Assembly: GCF_001513675.1 (NCBI RefSeq)
Contig: NZ_CP013859.1
Coordinates: forward strand, 2,543,081 to 2,607,080
Direction: 5' to 3'
Source of the DNA: Microbacterium sp. XT11
GTDB lineage: Bacteria > Actinomycetota > Actinomycetes > Actinomycetales > Microbacteriaceae
Length of the DNA: 64,000 nucleotides
Below the pieces are notes generated by a model. That model was not told the origin of the DNA. It made no database searches and was given only the letters and a program-made list of their open reading frames with translations. Positions 55,198 to 64,000 of this stretch are shown in pieces. The stretch's first letter is position 1. Every line of letters starts with the position of its first letter. The translations under genes and the position numbers were made by a program.

Positions 55198-55266
55198 GCC
55201 CGCGGCATCCGTCGCATCATATTGGTGCACCGCTCTGGGGCTGCGGCACGTTCGAGCACGCGTCGC

Positions 55267-57900
55267 TCAGTGGGCGGCCTCGTTCCAGTCCTGACCGCGA
55301 CCGACCTGCACATCGAGCGGCACCGAGAGCTCTGCGGCATCGCCCATGCGCGTGCGCACGATCCTCTCTGCGGCATCCCACTCCCCCGGAGCGACCTCCA
55401 CCACGAGCTCGTCGTGGATCTGGAGCAGCACGCGTGAGCGCAGCCCCTCGGCGCGGAGGTCGTCGTGGATGTGGAAGAGCGCGATCTTCATGATGTCGGC
55501 GGCGCTGCCCTGGATGGGAGCGTTGAGGGCGGCGCGCTCCGCGTTCTCGCGGAGAACCCGGTTGGGGCTAGAGAGGTCGGGGAACGGGCGGCGTCGTCCG
55601 AAGATCGTCTCGGTGTAGCCGACCTCCTTGGCCTTCATCACCGACGCTCGCAGATAGTCGCGCACGGCGCCGAATCGCGCGAAGTACTCGACCATGAGCT
55701 GCTTGGCTTCGGCCTGCTCGATGCGAAGCTGCTTGGAGAGCCCGAAGGCCGAGAGCCCGTACACGAGACCGTACGACATCGCCTTGACCTTCGTTCGCAT
55801 GGCAGGCGTCACGTCGGCCGGGGCGACGCCGAAGACCCGCGCACCGACGAAGCGATGCAGATCCTCACCGCTGTTGAACGCTTCGATCAAGCCCTCGTCG
55901 CCGGAGAGATGCGCCATGATGCGCATCTCGATCTGCGAATAATCCGCCGTGAGCAGGGATTCGTACCCCTCTCCCACCTGGAACGCGCTGCGGATGCGGC
56001 GGGACTCCTCCGTGCGCACCGGGATGTTCTGCAGGTTCGGATCGGTGCTCGACAGGCGCCCGGTCTGGCTCCCGGTCTGCACGTAGGTCGTCCGGATCCG
56101 GCGGTCGGCGCCGATCGCCGTGTCGAGGGACTCGATGATCTGACGCAGCTTCGTCGCCTCCCGGTGCTGGAGAAGCAGGCCGAGGAAGGGATGCGGGTGG
56201 CTCTCCTGAAGATCGGCCAGCACCGCGGCATCCGTGGAGTACCCGGTCTTCGTCTTCCGCGTCTTGGGAAGCTGCAGGTCGTCGAAGAGCACCTCCTGCA
56301 ACTGCTTGGGCGAGCCGAGGTTGAACTCCCTCCCCACGAGGGCGAAGGCCTCCTGCGCGAGCCCGTCCGCACGCGCGCCCAGCTCCGCCGAGAACGTCGA
56401 CAGCACATCGTGCGACACGGTGACGCCGGCGACCTCCATATCGGCGAGCGTGACGAGAGTGGGCAGCTCGATGTCGGTCAGGACTCTCGCGACGTCCGCG
56501 GGCAGGTCGTCGCGGAGAGCGGTCGCGACTCGGAGGGCGAACCACGCCTCCTGCGACGGGGTCGCCCCCTCCGTCTCGGGGACGAGTTGCGAGGGATCGG
56601 CCTCGGGCAGCTTCTCGCCGAGGTACCGCTGCACCAGGTCGCTGAGCGTCTTGTCGGGGAAGCTCGGCCGCAGCAGCCAGCCGGCCAGGCTGGTGTCGTA
56701 GGCGAGGCCACCGAGGCGCACGCCATCGCGAAGGAGGGCCTTCACCTGCGGCTTGGCGTCGTGAAGCACCTTGGGGTGGTCGGACTCGAGCCACTCCCGC
56801 AGAGCCGCGGCCGTCTCGTCGTTCCAGTCGACCTCGCGGAGCTCGGACTCGGTGGCGGCGCCGATGCGCGCGGGCAGGCCGCCGACGGTCGTGATCCGAA
56901 GTGCGACGTCGCCGGACCGCGTCGCCGCCCACTCCGCCAACTCGGCCGCGGGGACCTCAGCCGGTACCGGCAGCTCGACGACCGACGCGGGGTCGTCGGC
57001 GACCTCGCCGGCGCCGACCGCCTCGAAAACGCGCGGGAGCAGAGTGCGGAACTCGAGTCGCGCGAAGATGTCACGGACCGCCTGCGCGTCGATCGGCTGC
57101 ACGCCGAGATCGCCCGGACCGACGGGCAGCTCGATGTCGGTGAGCAGACGGTTCAGCTTGCGATTGCGCCGGACGTCGTCGATGTGCTCGCGAAGATTGC
57201 CGCCCACCACGCCTTTGATCTCGTCGGCCCTTGACAGCAGTTCGTCGAGGGAGCCGAACTGCCTCAGCCACTTGACCGCGGTCTTCTCGCCCACCTTGGG
57301 CACGCCGGGGAGGTTGTCGCTCGTCTCGCCCACCAGCGCGGCGATGTCGGGGTACTGCTCCGGGCGCACGCCGTAGCGCTCCATCACGGTCGTCGGATCG
57401 TAGCGCTTGAGCTGCGACACACCCTGGACCGACGGGTAGAGAAGGGTGATCTCGTCGGTGACGAGCTGGATCGTGTCGCGGTCTCCCGATACGACGAGCA
57501 CGTCGTACCCCTGTGCGGCCCCCTGCGTCGAGAGGGTCGCGAGGATGTCGTCTGCCTCGAAGCCCTCCTTCGTGAGCACGGGGATCGACATGGCCGCGAG
57601 GCAGTCCTGCAGGAGCGGGATCTGCCCCTTGAACTCCTGCGGCGTCTCGGATCTCGTCGCCTTGTACTCCGGGTACTCGTCTGTGCGGAAGGAGTGCCGC
57701 GACGTGTCGAAGGCGATCGCCATGTGCGTCGGCTTCTCGGCCTTGATGAGGTTCACCAGCATCGAGAGGAAGCCGTAGATGGCGTTCGTGTGCTGGTTGT
57801 CCTTGGTGGTGAAGTTGTCCACCGGCAGGGCGAAGAAGGCCCGGTAGGCGAGAGAGTGGCCGTCGACGACCATGAGGGTAGGCTTTGCGGAGTCCGTCAC
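55267..57900 (-). CDS. polA: DNA polymerase I
   Basis: An 877-residue polymerase for Okazaki fragment maturation and repair. The 5' nuclease domain covers about 1-290 (VVDGHSLAYRAFFAL, FEADDILATL, VSGDRDTIQLV). The middle exonuclease-like domain has lost the catalytic DxE: the strand reads VALRITTVGG, and the second motif is HDAKPQVKALL, so proofreading is probably absent. The polymerase domain holds motif A DYSQIEMRIMAHLSGD, motif B KAMSYGLVYGLSAFG and motif C LQIHDELVVE. The GTG start is 6 nt after a TAGGCT box. Confidence 0.95.
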   Translation of the reverse strand: MTDSAKPTLMVVDGHSLAYRAFFALPVDNFTTKDNQHTNAIYGFLSMLVNLIKAEKPTHMAIAFDTSRHSFRTDEYPEYKATRSETPQEFKGQIPLLQDCLAAMSIPVLTKEGFEADDILATLSTQGAAQGYDVLVVSGDRDTIQLVTDEITLLYPSVQGVSQLKRYDPTTVMERYGVRPEQYPDIAALVGETSDNLPGVPKVGEKTAVKWLRQFGSLDELLSRADEIKGVVGGNLREHIDDVRRNRKLNRLLTDIELPVGPGDLGVQPIDAQAVRDIFARLEFRTLLPRVFEAVGAGEVADDPASVVELPVPAEVPAAELAEWAATRSGDVALRITTVGGLPARIGAATESELREVDWNDETAAALREWLESDHPKVLHDAKPQVKALLRDGVRLGGLAYDTSLAGWLLRPSFPDKTLSDLVQRYLGEKLPEADPSQLVPETEGATPSQEAWFALRVATALRDDLPADVARVLTDIELPTLVTLADMEVAGVTVSHDVLSTFSAELGARADGLAQEAFALVGREFNLGSPKQLQEVLFDDLQLPKTRKTKTGYSTDAAVLADLQESHPHPFLGLLLQHREATKLRQIIESLDTAIGADRRIRTTYVQTGSQTGRLSSTDPNLQNIPVRTEESRRIRSAFQVGEGYESLLTADYSQIEMRIMAHLSGDEGLIEAFNSGEDLHRFVGARVFGVAPADVTPAMRTKVKAMSYGLVYGLSAFGLSKQLRIEQAEAKQLMVEYFARFGAVRDYLRASVMKAKEVGYTETIFGRRRPFPDLSSPNRVLRENAERAALNAPIQGSAADIMKIALFHIHDDLRAEGLRSRVLLQIHDELVVEVAPGEWDAAERIVRTRMGDAAELSVPLDVQVGRGQDWNEAAH

Positions 57901-57906
57901 CCTGTC

Positions 57907-57912
57907 AGCCTA
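57907..57912 (-). promoter_or_regulatory. -10 box (TAGGCT) for polA
   Basis: On the minus strand TAGGCT is 6 nt before GTG 57900. Confidence 0.5.
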
Positions 57913-57945
57913 ACGAGGACGACAGACACCCGCTGAGGAGGATGC

Positions 57946-58374
57946 ATGAGCGACGTCGCGATGAGCGAAGGACTCGAATGGGCGACGGCCCGCGGAATGG
58001 GTGCCCTCGCCGAGAAGATGGGCATGCGATTCACCGAGTTCAGCCTCGAGCGCTGCGTGGCGACCATGCCCGTCGAAGGCAACACCCAGCCCGTCGGCCT
58101 GATGCACGGAGGCGCCTATGTCGTGCTTGGCGAGTCGCTCGGCTCCATGGCAGCCAATCTCCACGCCGGGCCTGGACGGCTCGCGGTCGGGGTGGACATC
58201 AACGCGACGCACACGCGGTCGGCGACCTCCGGCTTCGTGACCGGAGTCTGCACACCTGTGCATCTCGGTCGCAGCATCACGGTGCACGAGATCGTGGTGA
58301 CCGATGATCAGGGCCGGCGATGCTCGACGATCCGCATCACCAACATGATCAAGGATCTCCCTCAGGACGCCTGA
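57946..58374 (+). CDS. Hotdog-fold thioesterase (PaaI-like)
   Basis: A 142-residue acyl-CoA thioesterase: LERCVATMPVEGNTQPVGLMHGGAYVVLGESLGSMAA, with the HGG segment of the hotdog helix, then DINATHTRSATSGFVTG and the tail TIRITNMIKDL. It probably hydrolyses aromatic or medium-chain acyl-CoA. RBS GAGGAGGA precedes ATG 57946. It is divergent from polA, and ends in a 10-bp hairpin. Confidence 0.85.
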   Translation: MSDVAMSEGLEWATARGMGALAEKMGMRFTEFSLERCVATMPVEGNTQPVGLMHGGAYVVLGESLGSMAANLHAGPGRLAVGVDINATHTRSATSGFVTGVCTPVHLGRSITVHEIVVTDDQGRRCSTIRITNMIKDLPQDA

Positions 58375-58389
58375 GAGCCCACGAGACGA

Positions 58390-58416
58390 GGATCCGCTGG
58401 GGACCGCAGCGGATCC
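58390..58416 (+). terminator. Hairpin after the thioesterase gene
   Basis: A 10-bp stem GGATCCGCTG / CAGCGGATCC (58390-58399 with 58407-58416), 7-nt loop, 15 bp after the stop. No T run. Confidence 0.6.
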
Positions 58417-58522
58417 CAGGGAGCGAGATGCTCACGGTTGGACGTGTGCGCTCGCGCGGGAACCGCACCGTCTCCGCCCTGCACGGGGCGCAGAAGGTGC
58501 TCCGCGCCGAGCGGACGCACGA

Positions 58523-59137
58523 CTACTTCTTGGGCGCGAGCTGCTCGATGATCGCCTTGGCGACGTCCTGCATCGTGAGGCGGCGGTCCATCGACGCCTT
58601 CTGGATCCAGCGGAACGCCTCGGGCTCGCTGAGCCCCATCTTCTCGTTCAGCAGACCCTTCGCGCGGTCGACGAGCTTGCGGGTCTCGAAGCGCTCGACC
58701 ATGTCGGCGACCTCGGCCTCGAGCGTGATGATCTGCTCGTGCCGCGCCAGCGCGATCTCGATCGCGGGGAGGAGGTCGTTGGGCGTGAAGGGCTTGACGA
58801 CGTATGCGAGGGCGCCGGCCTCGCTCGCCCGCTCGACCAGCTCCTTCTGGCTGAATGCGGTGAGCAGGACGACCGGAGCGATGTTGCCCTTGTGCAGTTT
58901 CTCAGCGGCGCTGATGCCGTCGAGCTGAGGCATCTTCACGTCCATGATGACGAGGTCGGGACGCAGTTCGGTCGCGAGCGCGACGGCAGTCTCGCCGTCA
59001 CCTGCCTCGCCGACCACATCGAAGCCGTTGTCGCGGAGGATCTCGACGATGTCGAGACGGATCAGCGACTCGTCTTCTGCGACGACGACGCGTCGGGGTG
59101 CGGATGCCGTGGGCTCAGCCTGTTCTTGCTCGGTCAC
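58523..59137 (-). CDS. ANTAR domain response regulator (PdtaR-like)
   Basis: A 204-residue protein with a receiver domain (about 15-130; acidic pair in VVVAEDES, phospho-Asp in LVIMDVKMPQLDG, Thr in LLTAFSQ, Lys in YVVKPFT) and a C-terminal ANTAR RNA-binding helical domain (LVDRAKGLLNEKMGLSEPEAFRWIQKASM). Such regulators act by antitermination on dual-hairpin mRNA after phosphorylation. M. tuberculosis PdtaR pairs with PdtaS; no kinase is next to it here. The GTG start is 6 nt after a TAGAAT box. Confidence 0.92.
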   Translation of the reverse strand: MTEQEQAEPTASAPRRVVVAEDESLIRLDIVEILRDNGFDVVGEAGDGETAVALATELRPDLVIMDVKMPQLDGISAAEKLHKGNIAPVVLLTAFSQKELVERASEAGALAYVVKPFTPNDLLPAIEIALARHEQIITLEAEVADMVERFETRKLVDRAKGLLNEKMGLSEPEAFRWIQKASMDRRLTMQDVAKAIIEQLAPKK

Positions 59138-59143
59138 GGATTC

Positions 59144-59149
59144 ATTCTA
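59144..59149 (-). promoter_or_regulatory. -10 box (TAGAAT) for the ANTAR regulator
   Basis: On the minus strand TAGAAT is 6 nt before GTG 59137. Confidence 0.55.
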
Positions 59150-59220
59150 TCGGACGCAGTTCGGCGACGCGGTGAGGGCGCGGCGCGCCCGTGACGTCGT
59201 CGCCGCGACTTCTCGTATGG

Positions 59221-59303
59221 TGCCGGCGGTGGGACTCGAACCCACACGCCCTCTCGGACAAAGCATTTTGAGTGCTCCGCGTCTGCCATTCCGCCACGCC
59301 GGC
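59221..59303 (-). tRNA. tRNA-Leu (CAA anticodon)
   Basis: An 83-nt class II tRNA. Acceptor GCCGGCG pairs perfectly with CGCCGGC, the anticodon loop is CTCAAAA (CAA anticodon), and the long variable arm and T arm GTGGG-TTCGAGT-CCCAC are regular. CCA is not encoded. It reads UUG codons, which are rare in such GC-rich genomes. Confidence 0.95.
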
Positions 59304-59360
59304 CCTGAACGACCCTACCGTACCCGGGGTGCATGCCCGGACCTCCCGAGTCCGGATACG

Positions 59361-59397
59361 ACGGTGCGCCGCACCCCAGAAGAGCGCGGCGCACCGT
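59361..59397 (-). terminator. Hairpin terminator after pyk
   Basis: A 12-bp stem (59361-59372 with 59386-59397), 13-nt loop, 8 bp beyond the pyk stop and upstream of the tRNA-Leu on the same strand. Confidence 0.75.
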
Positions 59398-59405
59398 ACG
59401 AGACC

Positions 59406-60854
59406 TCAGACCCCCGTCTTGTAGATCGGAGCAGCACCGCGGACGGCGTCACCGACCTTGTGCACGCGCAGGTCGTTGGTCGAGCCGATGATCCCAGGAG
59501 GCGAGCCGGAGATGACGACGACCTTGTCACCCTCGGCCGCTAGTCCGTTCTCGAGAAGGTACTCGTCGACCTGGTGATACATCAGGTCGGTGTGCTGCAC
59601 CATCTCGACGAGCGTCGAGCGGAGACCCCAGGTGAGCGCCATGCGGCGGCGGATGCCGGGCTCCGGTGTGAAGGCGAGCATGGGGATGCGCGAGCGCAGG
59701 CGCGACAGGCGCCGTGCCGAGTCGCCGGACTGCGTGAAGACGCAGAGGAACTTCGCCTCGACGAACTCGGCGACCTCGAGCGCGGCGAGCGTGATCGCGC
59801 CGCCCTGGGTCCGTGGCTTGGTGGTGAGCGGTGGGATGCGCTCCAGACCGTGCTCCTCGGTCGATTCGATGATGCGGGCCATCGTCTCGACCACGACGAC
59901 GGGGTACTCCCCCACGCTCGTCTCGCCGGACAGCATCACGGCGTCGGCGCCGTCGAGCACGGCGTTGGCGACGTCCGAGGTCTCCGCGCGAGTCGGCACC
60001 GGGCTCGAGATCATCGACTCGAGCATCTGCGTCGCGACGATCACGGGCTTGGCGTTGCGGCGAGCGAGCTCGACGGCGCGCTTCTGCACGATCGGGACGG
60101 CCTCCAGCGGGAGCTCGACGCCGAGGTCGCCACGGGCGACCATGATGCCGTCGAACGCGTCGACGATCTCCTCCAGCGCGTCCACCGCCTGCGGCTTCTC
60201 GATCTTGGCGATGACGGGGATCTTCACGCCCTCTTCCGACATGATCTCGTGCACGCGCGTGACATCGGCGGCGTTGCGCACGAACGACAGCGCGATGAGG
60301 TCGGCGCCGGTCCGCAGGCCCCAGCGCAGGTCTTCCTCGTCCTTCTCGCTCAGGGCGGGCACGTTGACGGCCACTCCTGGCAGGTTGATGCCCTTGTTGT
60401 TCGAGACGGCGCCGGCGACGACGACGCGCGTCGTGACGGTCACGCCGTCGGTCTCGACGACCTCGACGCGGACCTTGCCGTCGTCGATGAGCAGGAAGTC
60501 GCCCGGCTTCACATCCTGCGGGAGGCCCTTGAAGGTGGTGCCGCAGATCTCCCGGTTCCCGATGATGTCCTCGGTCGTGATCTTGAAGGTGTCGCCGACG
60601 GCGAGTTCGTACGGGCCGTCCTCGAACCGCCCGAGACGGATCTTCGGCCCCTGCAGGTCGACGAGAACCGCAACGGCACGGCCCGTGTCCTCGGCGGCGC
60701 GACGCACGTTGGCGTAGTTCGCGTCGTGCACGGAGTAGTCACCGTGGCTGAGGTTCAGTCGGGCGACATCCACTCCGGCCTCGATGATGGCCCGCACGGT
60801 CTCGTACGTGGACGTGGCTGGTCCCAGGGTGGCGACGATTTTCGCGCGTCTCAA
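59406..60854 (-). CDS. pyk: Pyruvate kinase
   Basis: A 482-residue glycolytic enzyme turning PEP and ADP into pyruvate and ATP. Motifs are KIVATLGPATS, NLSHGDY, GPKIRLGRFE, SFVRNAADV, KIEKPQAVDALEEIVDAFDG, ARGDLGVELP and MLSGETSVGEYPV. The C-terminal allosteric domain has FTQSGDSARRLSRLR. The start is a TTG at 60854 with CTGGAGAATC upstream. It is downstream of gltBD on the same strand, 54 bp from gltD. Confidence 0.94.
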   Translation of the reverse strand: MRRAKIVATLGPATSTYETVRAIIEAGVDVARLNLSHGDYSVHDANYANVRRAAEDTGRAVAVLVDLQGPKIRLGRFEDGPYELAVGDTFKITTEDIIGNREICGTTFKGLPQDVKPGDFLLIDDGKVRVEVVETDGVTVTTRVVVAGAVSNNKGINLPGVAVNVPALSEKDEEDLRWGLRTGADLIALSFVRNAADVTRVHEIMSEEGVKIPVIAKIEKPQAVDALEEIVDAFDGIMVARGDLGVELPLEAVPIVQKRAVELARRNAKPVIVATQMLESMISSPVPTRAETSDVANAVLDGADAVMLSGETSVGEYPVVVVETMARIIESTEEHGLERIPPLTTKPRTQGGAITLAALEVAEFVEAKFLCVFTQSGDSARRLSRLRSRIPMLAFTPEPGIRRRMALTWGLRSTLVEMVQHTDLMYHQVDEYLLENGLAAEGDKVVVISGSPPGIIGSTNDLRVHKVGDAVRGAAPIYKTGV

Positions 60855-60908
60855 CAGATTCTCCAGGGTAGAGGGGGATAGAAATCAGGCGACGGTGCCT
60901 GGCTCAGC

Positions 60909-62375
60909 CTACGCGGGCTGGAGCCCGATCGCGACATCCGTGGGACGCACCGGCTCGGGAAGCACCGTCTCCCCCATCAGGAAGCGATCCACGTTCGCCG
61001 CAGCCGCGCGCCCTTCGGCGATAGCCCACACGATGAGCGACTGGCCGCGGCCGGCATCGCCGGCGACGAACACGCCGGGGATCGTCGACTCGTAGGACGA
61101 GTCGCGCTGGAAGTTGCCCCGGTCGGTGAACTGCGGACGGACATCATCGGTGAATCCGTGCTGCTCCGGGCCGGTGAAGCCCATGGCGATCAGCACGAGA
61201 TCGGCCGGGATCTCCCGCTCGGTCCCGCTCTTCGGGACGCGGCGGCCATCGACGTACTCGGTCTCCGCGACGCGCAGCGCACGCACCTCGCCGACCTCGT
61301 TCCCGAGGAACTCGACCGTGGAGGCGAGGAACACGCGCTCACCGCCCTCTTCGTGAGCGGACGACACCTCGAAGACGGTCGGCGTCATCGGCCACGGCTG
61401 GTGGGGCGGCCGCTCCGTGCTCGGCTGGCGGCCGATGGCGAGGTTCGTCACGCTGAGCGCACCCTGGCGGTGCGCGGTGCCGATGCAGTCGGCACCGGTG
61501 TCACCACCACCGATCACCACGACGTGCTTCCCCGCGGCGGTGATCTGGTCGGGAACCGTGTCGCCAGCGACGGCACGGTTGGACTCGACGAGGTACTCCA
61601 TGGCGAAATGCACGCCGTGGAGGTCACGGCCGGGGATCGGCAGATCGCGAGGAACCGTCGAACCCGTCGCGATCACGACGGCGTCGTACCGCGCGCGCAG
61701 GTCGGCCCACGAGATGTCCTTGCCGATCTCGACACCGGCGCGGAAGCGAGTCCCCTCCTCCTGCATCTGGCGGAGGCGCGCCTCGAGCTGCGTCTTCTCC
61801 ATCTTGAAGTCCGGGATGCCGTAGCGCAGGAGACCGCCGATGCGGTCATCACGCTCGAACACCGCGACCGTGTGACCCGCTCGGGTGAGCTGCTGGGCTG
61901 CGGCGAGTCCCGCCGGGCCGGAGCCGACGACGGCGACCGTCTTCCCGGTGAGCCGCTCAGGCGGCTGCGGCTCGACCCAGCCCTTCGCGAACGCCTCGTC
62001 GATGATCGAGACCTCGATCTGCTTGATCGTCACGGCCGGCTGGTTGATGCCGAGCACGCACGCGCTCTCGCAGGGAGCAGGACACAGCCTCCCGGTGAAC
62101 TCGGGGAAGTTGTTCGTCGCGTGCAGGCGCTCGATCGCCGCGCGGCCCTCGCCGCGCCACGTGAGGTCGTTCCACTCCGGGATGAGGTTGCCCAGTGGAC
62201 ACCCCTGGTGGCAGAACGGCACACCGCAGTCCATGCAGCGGCTGGCCTGACGGCGGAGCACGGCCTGGTCGCCGGGCTCGTACACCTCTTTCCAGTCCAT
62301 GATGCGCACCGGCACCGGCCTGCGCGCGGGAAGCTCACGCTCGGTGACCTTCAGAAAACCTTTGGGATCAGCCAC
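60909..62375 (-). CDS. gltD: Glutamate synthase (NADPH) small subunit
   Basis: A 488-residue beta subunit of GOGAT, passing electrons from NADPH to the large subunit. The N-terminal iron-sulfur region has [17 protein letters not shown] and [13 protein letters not shown]. It has two dinucleotide folds: FAD in [15 protein letters not shown] and NADPH in [15 protein letters not shown]. The start overlaps the gltB stop by 8 bp. Confidence 0.95.
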   Translation of the reverse strand: MADPKGFLKVTERELPARRPVPVRIMDWKEVYEPGDQAVLRRQASRCMDCGVPFCHQGCPLGNLIPEWNDLTWRGEGRAAIERLHATNNFPEFTGRLCPAPCESACVLGINQPAVTIKQIEVSIIDEAFAKGWVEPQPPERLTGKTVAVVGSGPAGLAAAQQLTRAGHTVAVFERDDRIGGLLRYGIPDFKMEKTQLEARLRQMQEEGTRFRAGVEIGKDISWADLRARYDAVVIATGSTVPRDLPIPGRDLHGVHFAMEYLVESNRAVAGDTVPDQITAAGKHVVVIGGGDTGADCIGTAHRQGALSVTNLAIGRQPSTERPPHQPWPMTPTVFEVSSAHEEGGERVFLASTVEFLGNEVGEVRALRVAETEYVDGRRVPKSGTEREIPADLVLIAMGFTGPEQHGFTDDVRPQFTDRGNFQRDSSYESTIPGVFVAGDAGRGQSLIVWAIAEGRAAAANVDRFLMGETVLPEPVRPTDVAIGLQPA

Positions 62376-64000
62376 CGGTCACCTCCAGGATGCGGTTCCA
62401 CACGATGTCGCCGTCGGGATCGATCCCCTCGGCCACGGCCTCCTCGCGCATGCTGCGCACGGCGGCGTAGTCGCGCGGGAGGACCTTGACGAACTCGGAC
62501 GCGGTCTCGTCGAACCGCTCGAGGATCTCCGCGCCCAGCGGCGAGGATGTGCGCTCGACGTGCTCGGAGATGAGGCTCCGCAGCACCTCGAGGTCGGCGC
62601 GGTCCAGCGGCTCGAGCAGCAGCTCGCCGCTGCCGAGCGACTGGGCGTTCACCTTGGCCGTCTCGAGGCCGCGGACGTACGCCACTCCCCCGGACATGCC
62701 TGCACCCAGGTTGCGCCCCGTCGGACCGAGGATCACCGCGACACCGCCGGTCATGTACTCGAGCGCGTGGTCGCCCACGCCCTCGACGACCGCGGTCGCA
62801 CCGGAGTTGCGCACCAGGAAACGCTCGCCGACGATGCCGGAGATGAACATCGTCCCCGACGTGGCGCCGTAGCCGATGACGTTGCCGGCGATCACGTTCT
62901 CGTGCGGCCGGATCGTCGCTCCGCGCGGCGGGCGGATCGTGATGTCTCCGCCGGAGAGGCCCTTGCCGACGTAGTCGTTCGCATCGCCCTCGAGCCGGAG
63001 GATGATCCCCGAAGGAAGGAAGGCTCCGAGCGACTGTCCGGCCGTTCCCCGAAGCGTGACGTCGATGGTCTCACGCGGCAGGCCGGCAGCACCGTAGCGC
63101 GCGGTGACCTGGTGGCCGAGCATCGTCCCCACCGCTCGCTCGGTGTTGGCGATCGGCAGCTCGACCACGACGGGGTCGCCGTTGAGCAGAGCATCCTTCG
63201 CCACGTCGATGAGCTGCACGTCGAAGTGCTTCTCGAGCTCGTGGTCCTGGGCGCGCCGGCTCCGGCGCGGCTCCCCCGCCGGGGACGCCGGGCCTTCGAG
63301 GATCGGCGACAGGTCGAGTCCCTGTGCCTTCCAGTGCGCGACAGCCGCGTCGACCTCGATGAGGTCCGAGCGCCCGATGATCTCGTCGAGGGAGCGGAAT
63401 CCGAGCTCGGCGAGCAGTTCGCGCACTTCCTCCGCGATGAACTCCATGAAGTTCACCACGAACTCCGGCTTGCCCGTGAAGCGCTCCCGGAGCACCGGAT
63501 TCTGCGTCGCGACGCCGACCGGGCAGGTGTCGAGATGGCACACGCGCATCATGATGCATCCGCTGACGACGAGGGGCGCGGTCGCGAAACCGAACTCCTC
63601 CGCGCCGAGCAGCGCGCCGATGATGACGTCGCGGCCCGTCTTGAGCTGACCGTCGACCTGCACGACGACGCGGTCTCGCATGCCGTTGAGCATGAGCGTC
63701 TGCTGGGTCTCGGCGAGGCCGAGCTCCCACGGTGTGCCGGCGTGCTTGAGGGAGTTGAGCGGGCTCGCCCCGGTGCCCCCATCGTGGCCCGACACGAGGA
63801 TCACATCGCTGAGAGCCTTGGCGACACCGGCCGAGACCGCGCCGATGCCCGACTGGCTGACGAGCTTGGTGTGGATGCGCGCACCGGGGTTCGCCCTCTT
63901 CAGATCGAAGATGAGCTGCTTGAGATCCTCGATCGAGTAGATGTCGTGATGAGGAGGCGGCGAGATGAGACCGACTCCAGGGGTGCCGCCGCGCGTGCGC
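62368..64000 (-). CDS. gltB: Glutamate synthase large subunit (C-terminal part), 5' end outside window
   Basis: About 544 C-terminal residues of the roughly 1500-residue GOGAT alpha subunit, cut by the window edge at 64000. Visible are the end of the FMN-binding synthase domain ([32 protein letters not shown]), the 3Fe-4S cluster cysteines in [15 protein letters not shown] and the C-terminal beta-helix ([23 protein letters not shown]). It makes two glutamates from glutamine and 2-oxoglutarate. It overlaps gltD by 8 bp. Confidence 0.95.
   Translation of the reverse strand, partial: RTRGGTPGVGLISPPPHHDIYSIEDLKQLIFDLKRANPGARIHTKLVSQSGIGAVSAGVAKALSDVILVSGHDGGTGASPLNSLKHAGTPWELGLAETQQTLMLNGMRDRVVVQVDGQLKTGRDVIIGALLGAEEFGFATAPLVVSGCIMMRVCHLDTCPVGVATQNPVLRERFTGKPEFVVNFMEFIAEEVRELLAELGFRSLDEIIGRSDLIEVDAAVAHWKAQGLDLSPILEGPASPAGEPRRSRRAQDHELEKHFDVQLIDVAKDALLNGDPVVVELPIANTERAVGTMLGHQVTARYGAAGLPRETIDVTLRGTAGQSLGAFLPSGIILRLEGDANDYVGKGLSGGDITIRPPRGATIRPHENVIAGNVIGYGATSGTMFISGIVGERFLVRNSGATAVVEGVGDHALEYMTGGVAVILGPTGRNLGAGMSGGVAYVRGLETAKVNAQSLGSGELLLEPLDRADLEVLRSLISEHVERTSSPLGAEILERFDETASEFVKVLPRDYAAVRSMREEAVAEGIDPDGDIVWNRILEVTGG

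Noticed and set aside
53479..57234. Long plus-strand frames of 550-650 residues over the DUF885 and polA genes.
   Set aside because: Both are antisense to well-supported genes with intact catalytic motifs, and their compositions look like codon-shadow frames.
59177..59191. Short 6-bp hairpin between tRNA-Leu (CAA) and the ANTAR gene.
   Set aside because: GC-rich, 3-nt loop, without a T run; could be chance.

Overview
This 64 kb window is chromosomal DNA from a high-G+C Gram-positive bacterium. The family-level guess is Microbacteriaceae, close to Microbacterium. The support is the gene content: RbpA, PafB/PafC next to TatA/TatC, a HelY-type helicase, an ANTAR response regulator, two small families typical of this group (DUF7882 and DUF6458), and many starts with a TANNNT box 6-8 nt upstream and no Shine-Dalgarno sequence. 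Genes are dense, many overlap by 1-8 bp, and no insertion sequence, prophage or CRISPR array was seen. No stretch over about 300 bases lacks a gene.

Layout. 1-4.1 kb: end of an rpiB-like gene, an Fpg/Nei DNA glycosylase, a PaiB-like flavoprotein, an amidohydrolase and dps. 4.2-8.9 kb: gamma-carbonic anhydrase, a CAT-anticodon tRNA, small membrane and DUF7882 proteins, an AraC regulator, a DnaQ-like exonuclease, an alpha/beta hydrolase and an Lrp/AsnC regulator. 9.0-19.15 kb: a branched-chain/leucine catabolic block (bkdABC, a TetR gene, both methylcrotonyl-CoA carboxylase subunits, an acyl-CoA dehydrogenase, a MaoC hydratase and a CitE-like lyase). Its content matches the Rv2495c-Rv2506 block of Mycobacterium tuberculosis. 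19.2-28 kb: histidine phosphatase and sirtuin, a TrmH-family methyltransferase, an SGNH hydrolase, a RadD/XPB-like helicase, a ferritin-like/VIT transporter, tRNA-Leu, an M20 peptidase and uppP.

28-39 kb: PAC2 protein, HAD hydrolase, trmI, FKBP-like lipoprotein, pafB, pafC, tatA, tatC, helY-like helicase, lnt and rbpA. This is the frame of the actinobacterial proteasome locus, but arc/mpa, dop, pup, prcB, prcA and pafA are absent from it. 39-43 kb: a glycerophosphodiesterase, SPFH and NfeD operon, an SDR protein and an HdeD-like protein. 43-50 kb: an AraC, VOC and short UvrA-like cluster, two divergent winged-helix regulators over a shared operator pair, a GNAT protein and an MFS transporter. 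49.4-53.5 kb: SUMF1-domain protein, second SGNH hydrolase, second MFS transporter and LLM oxidoreductase. 53.5-64 kb: DUF885 peptidase, polA, hotdog thioesterase, ANTAR regulator, tRNA-Leu, pyk, gltD and the C-terminal part of gltB, cut by the window end.

Together the genes are mostly housekeeping (DNA repair, tRNA and rRNA modification, Tat export, lipoprotein maturation, lipid-carrier recycling, nitrogen assimilation, glycolysis) plus one coherent catabolic block. That block can take branched 2-oxoacids through acyl-CoA dehydrogenation, biotin-dependent carboxylation, hydration and C-C cleavage. No wholly new system stands out. The best leads are the proteasome-less paf-tat locus, the regulatory palindromes of the catabolic and MarR regions, the AraC-VOC-UvrA-like cluster, and the leaderless start signature.
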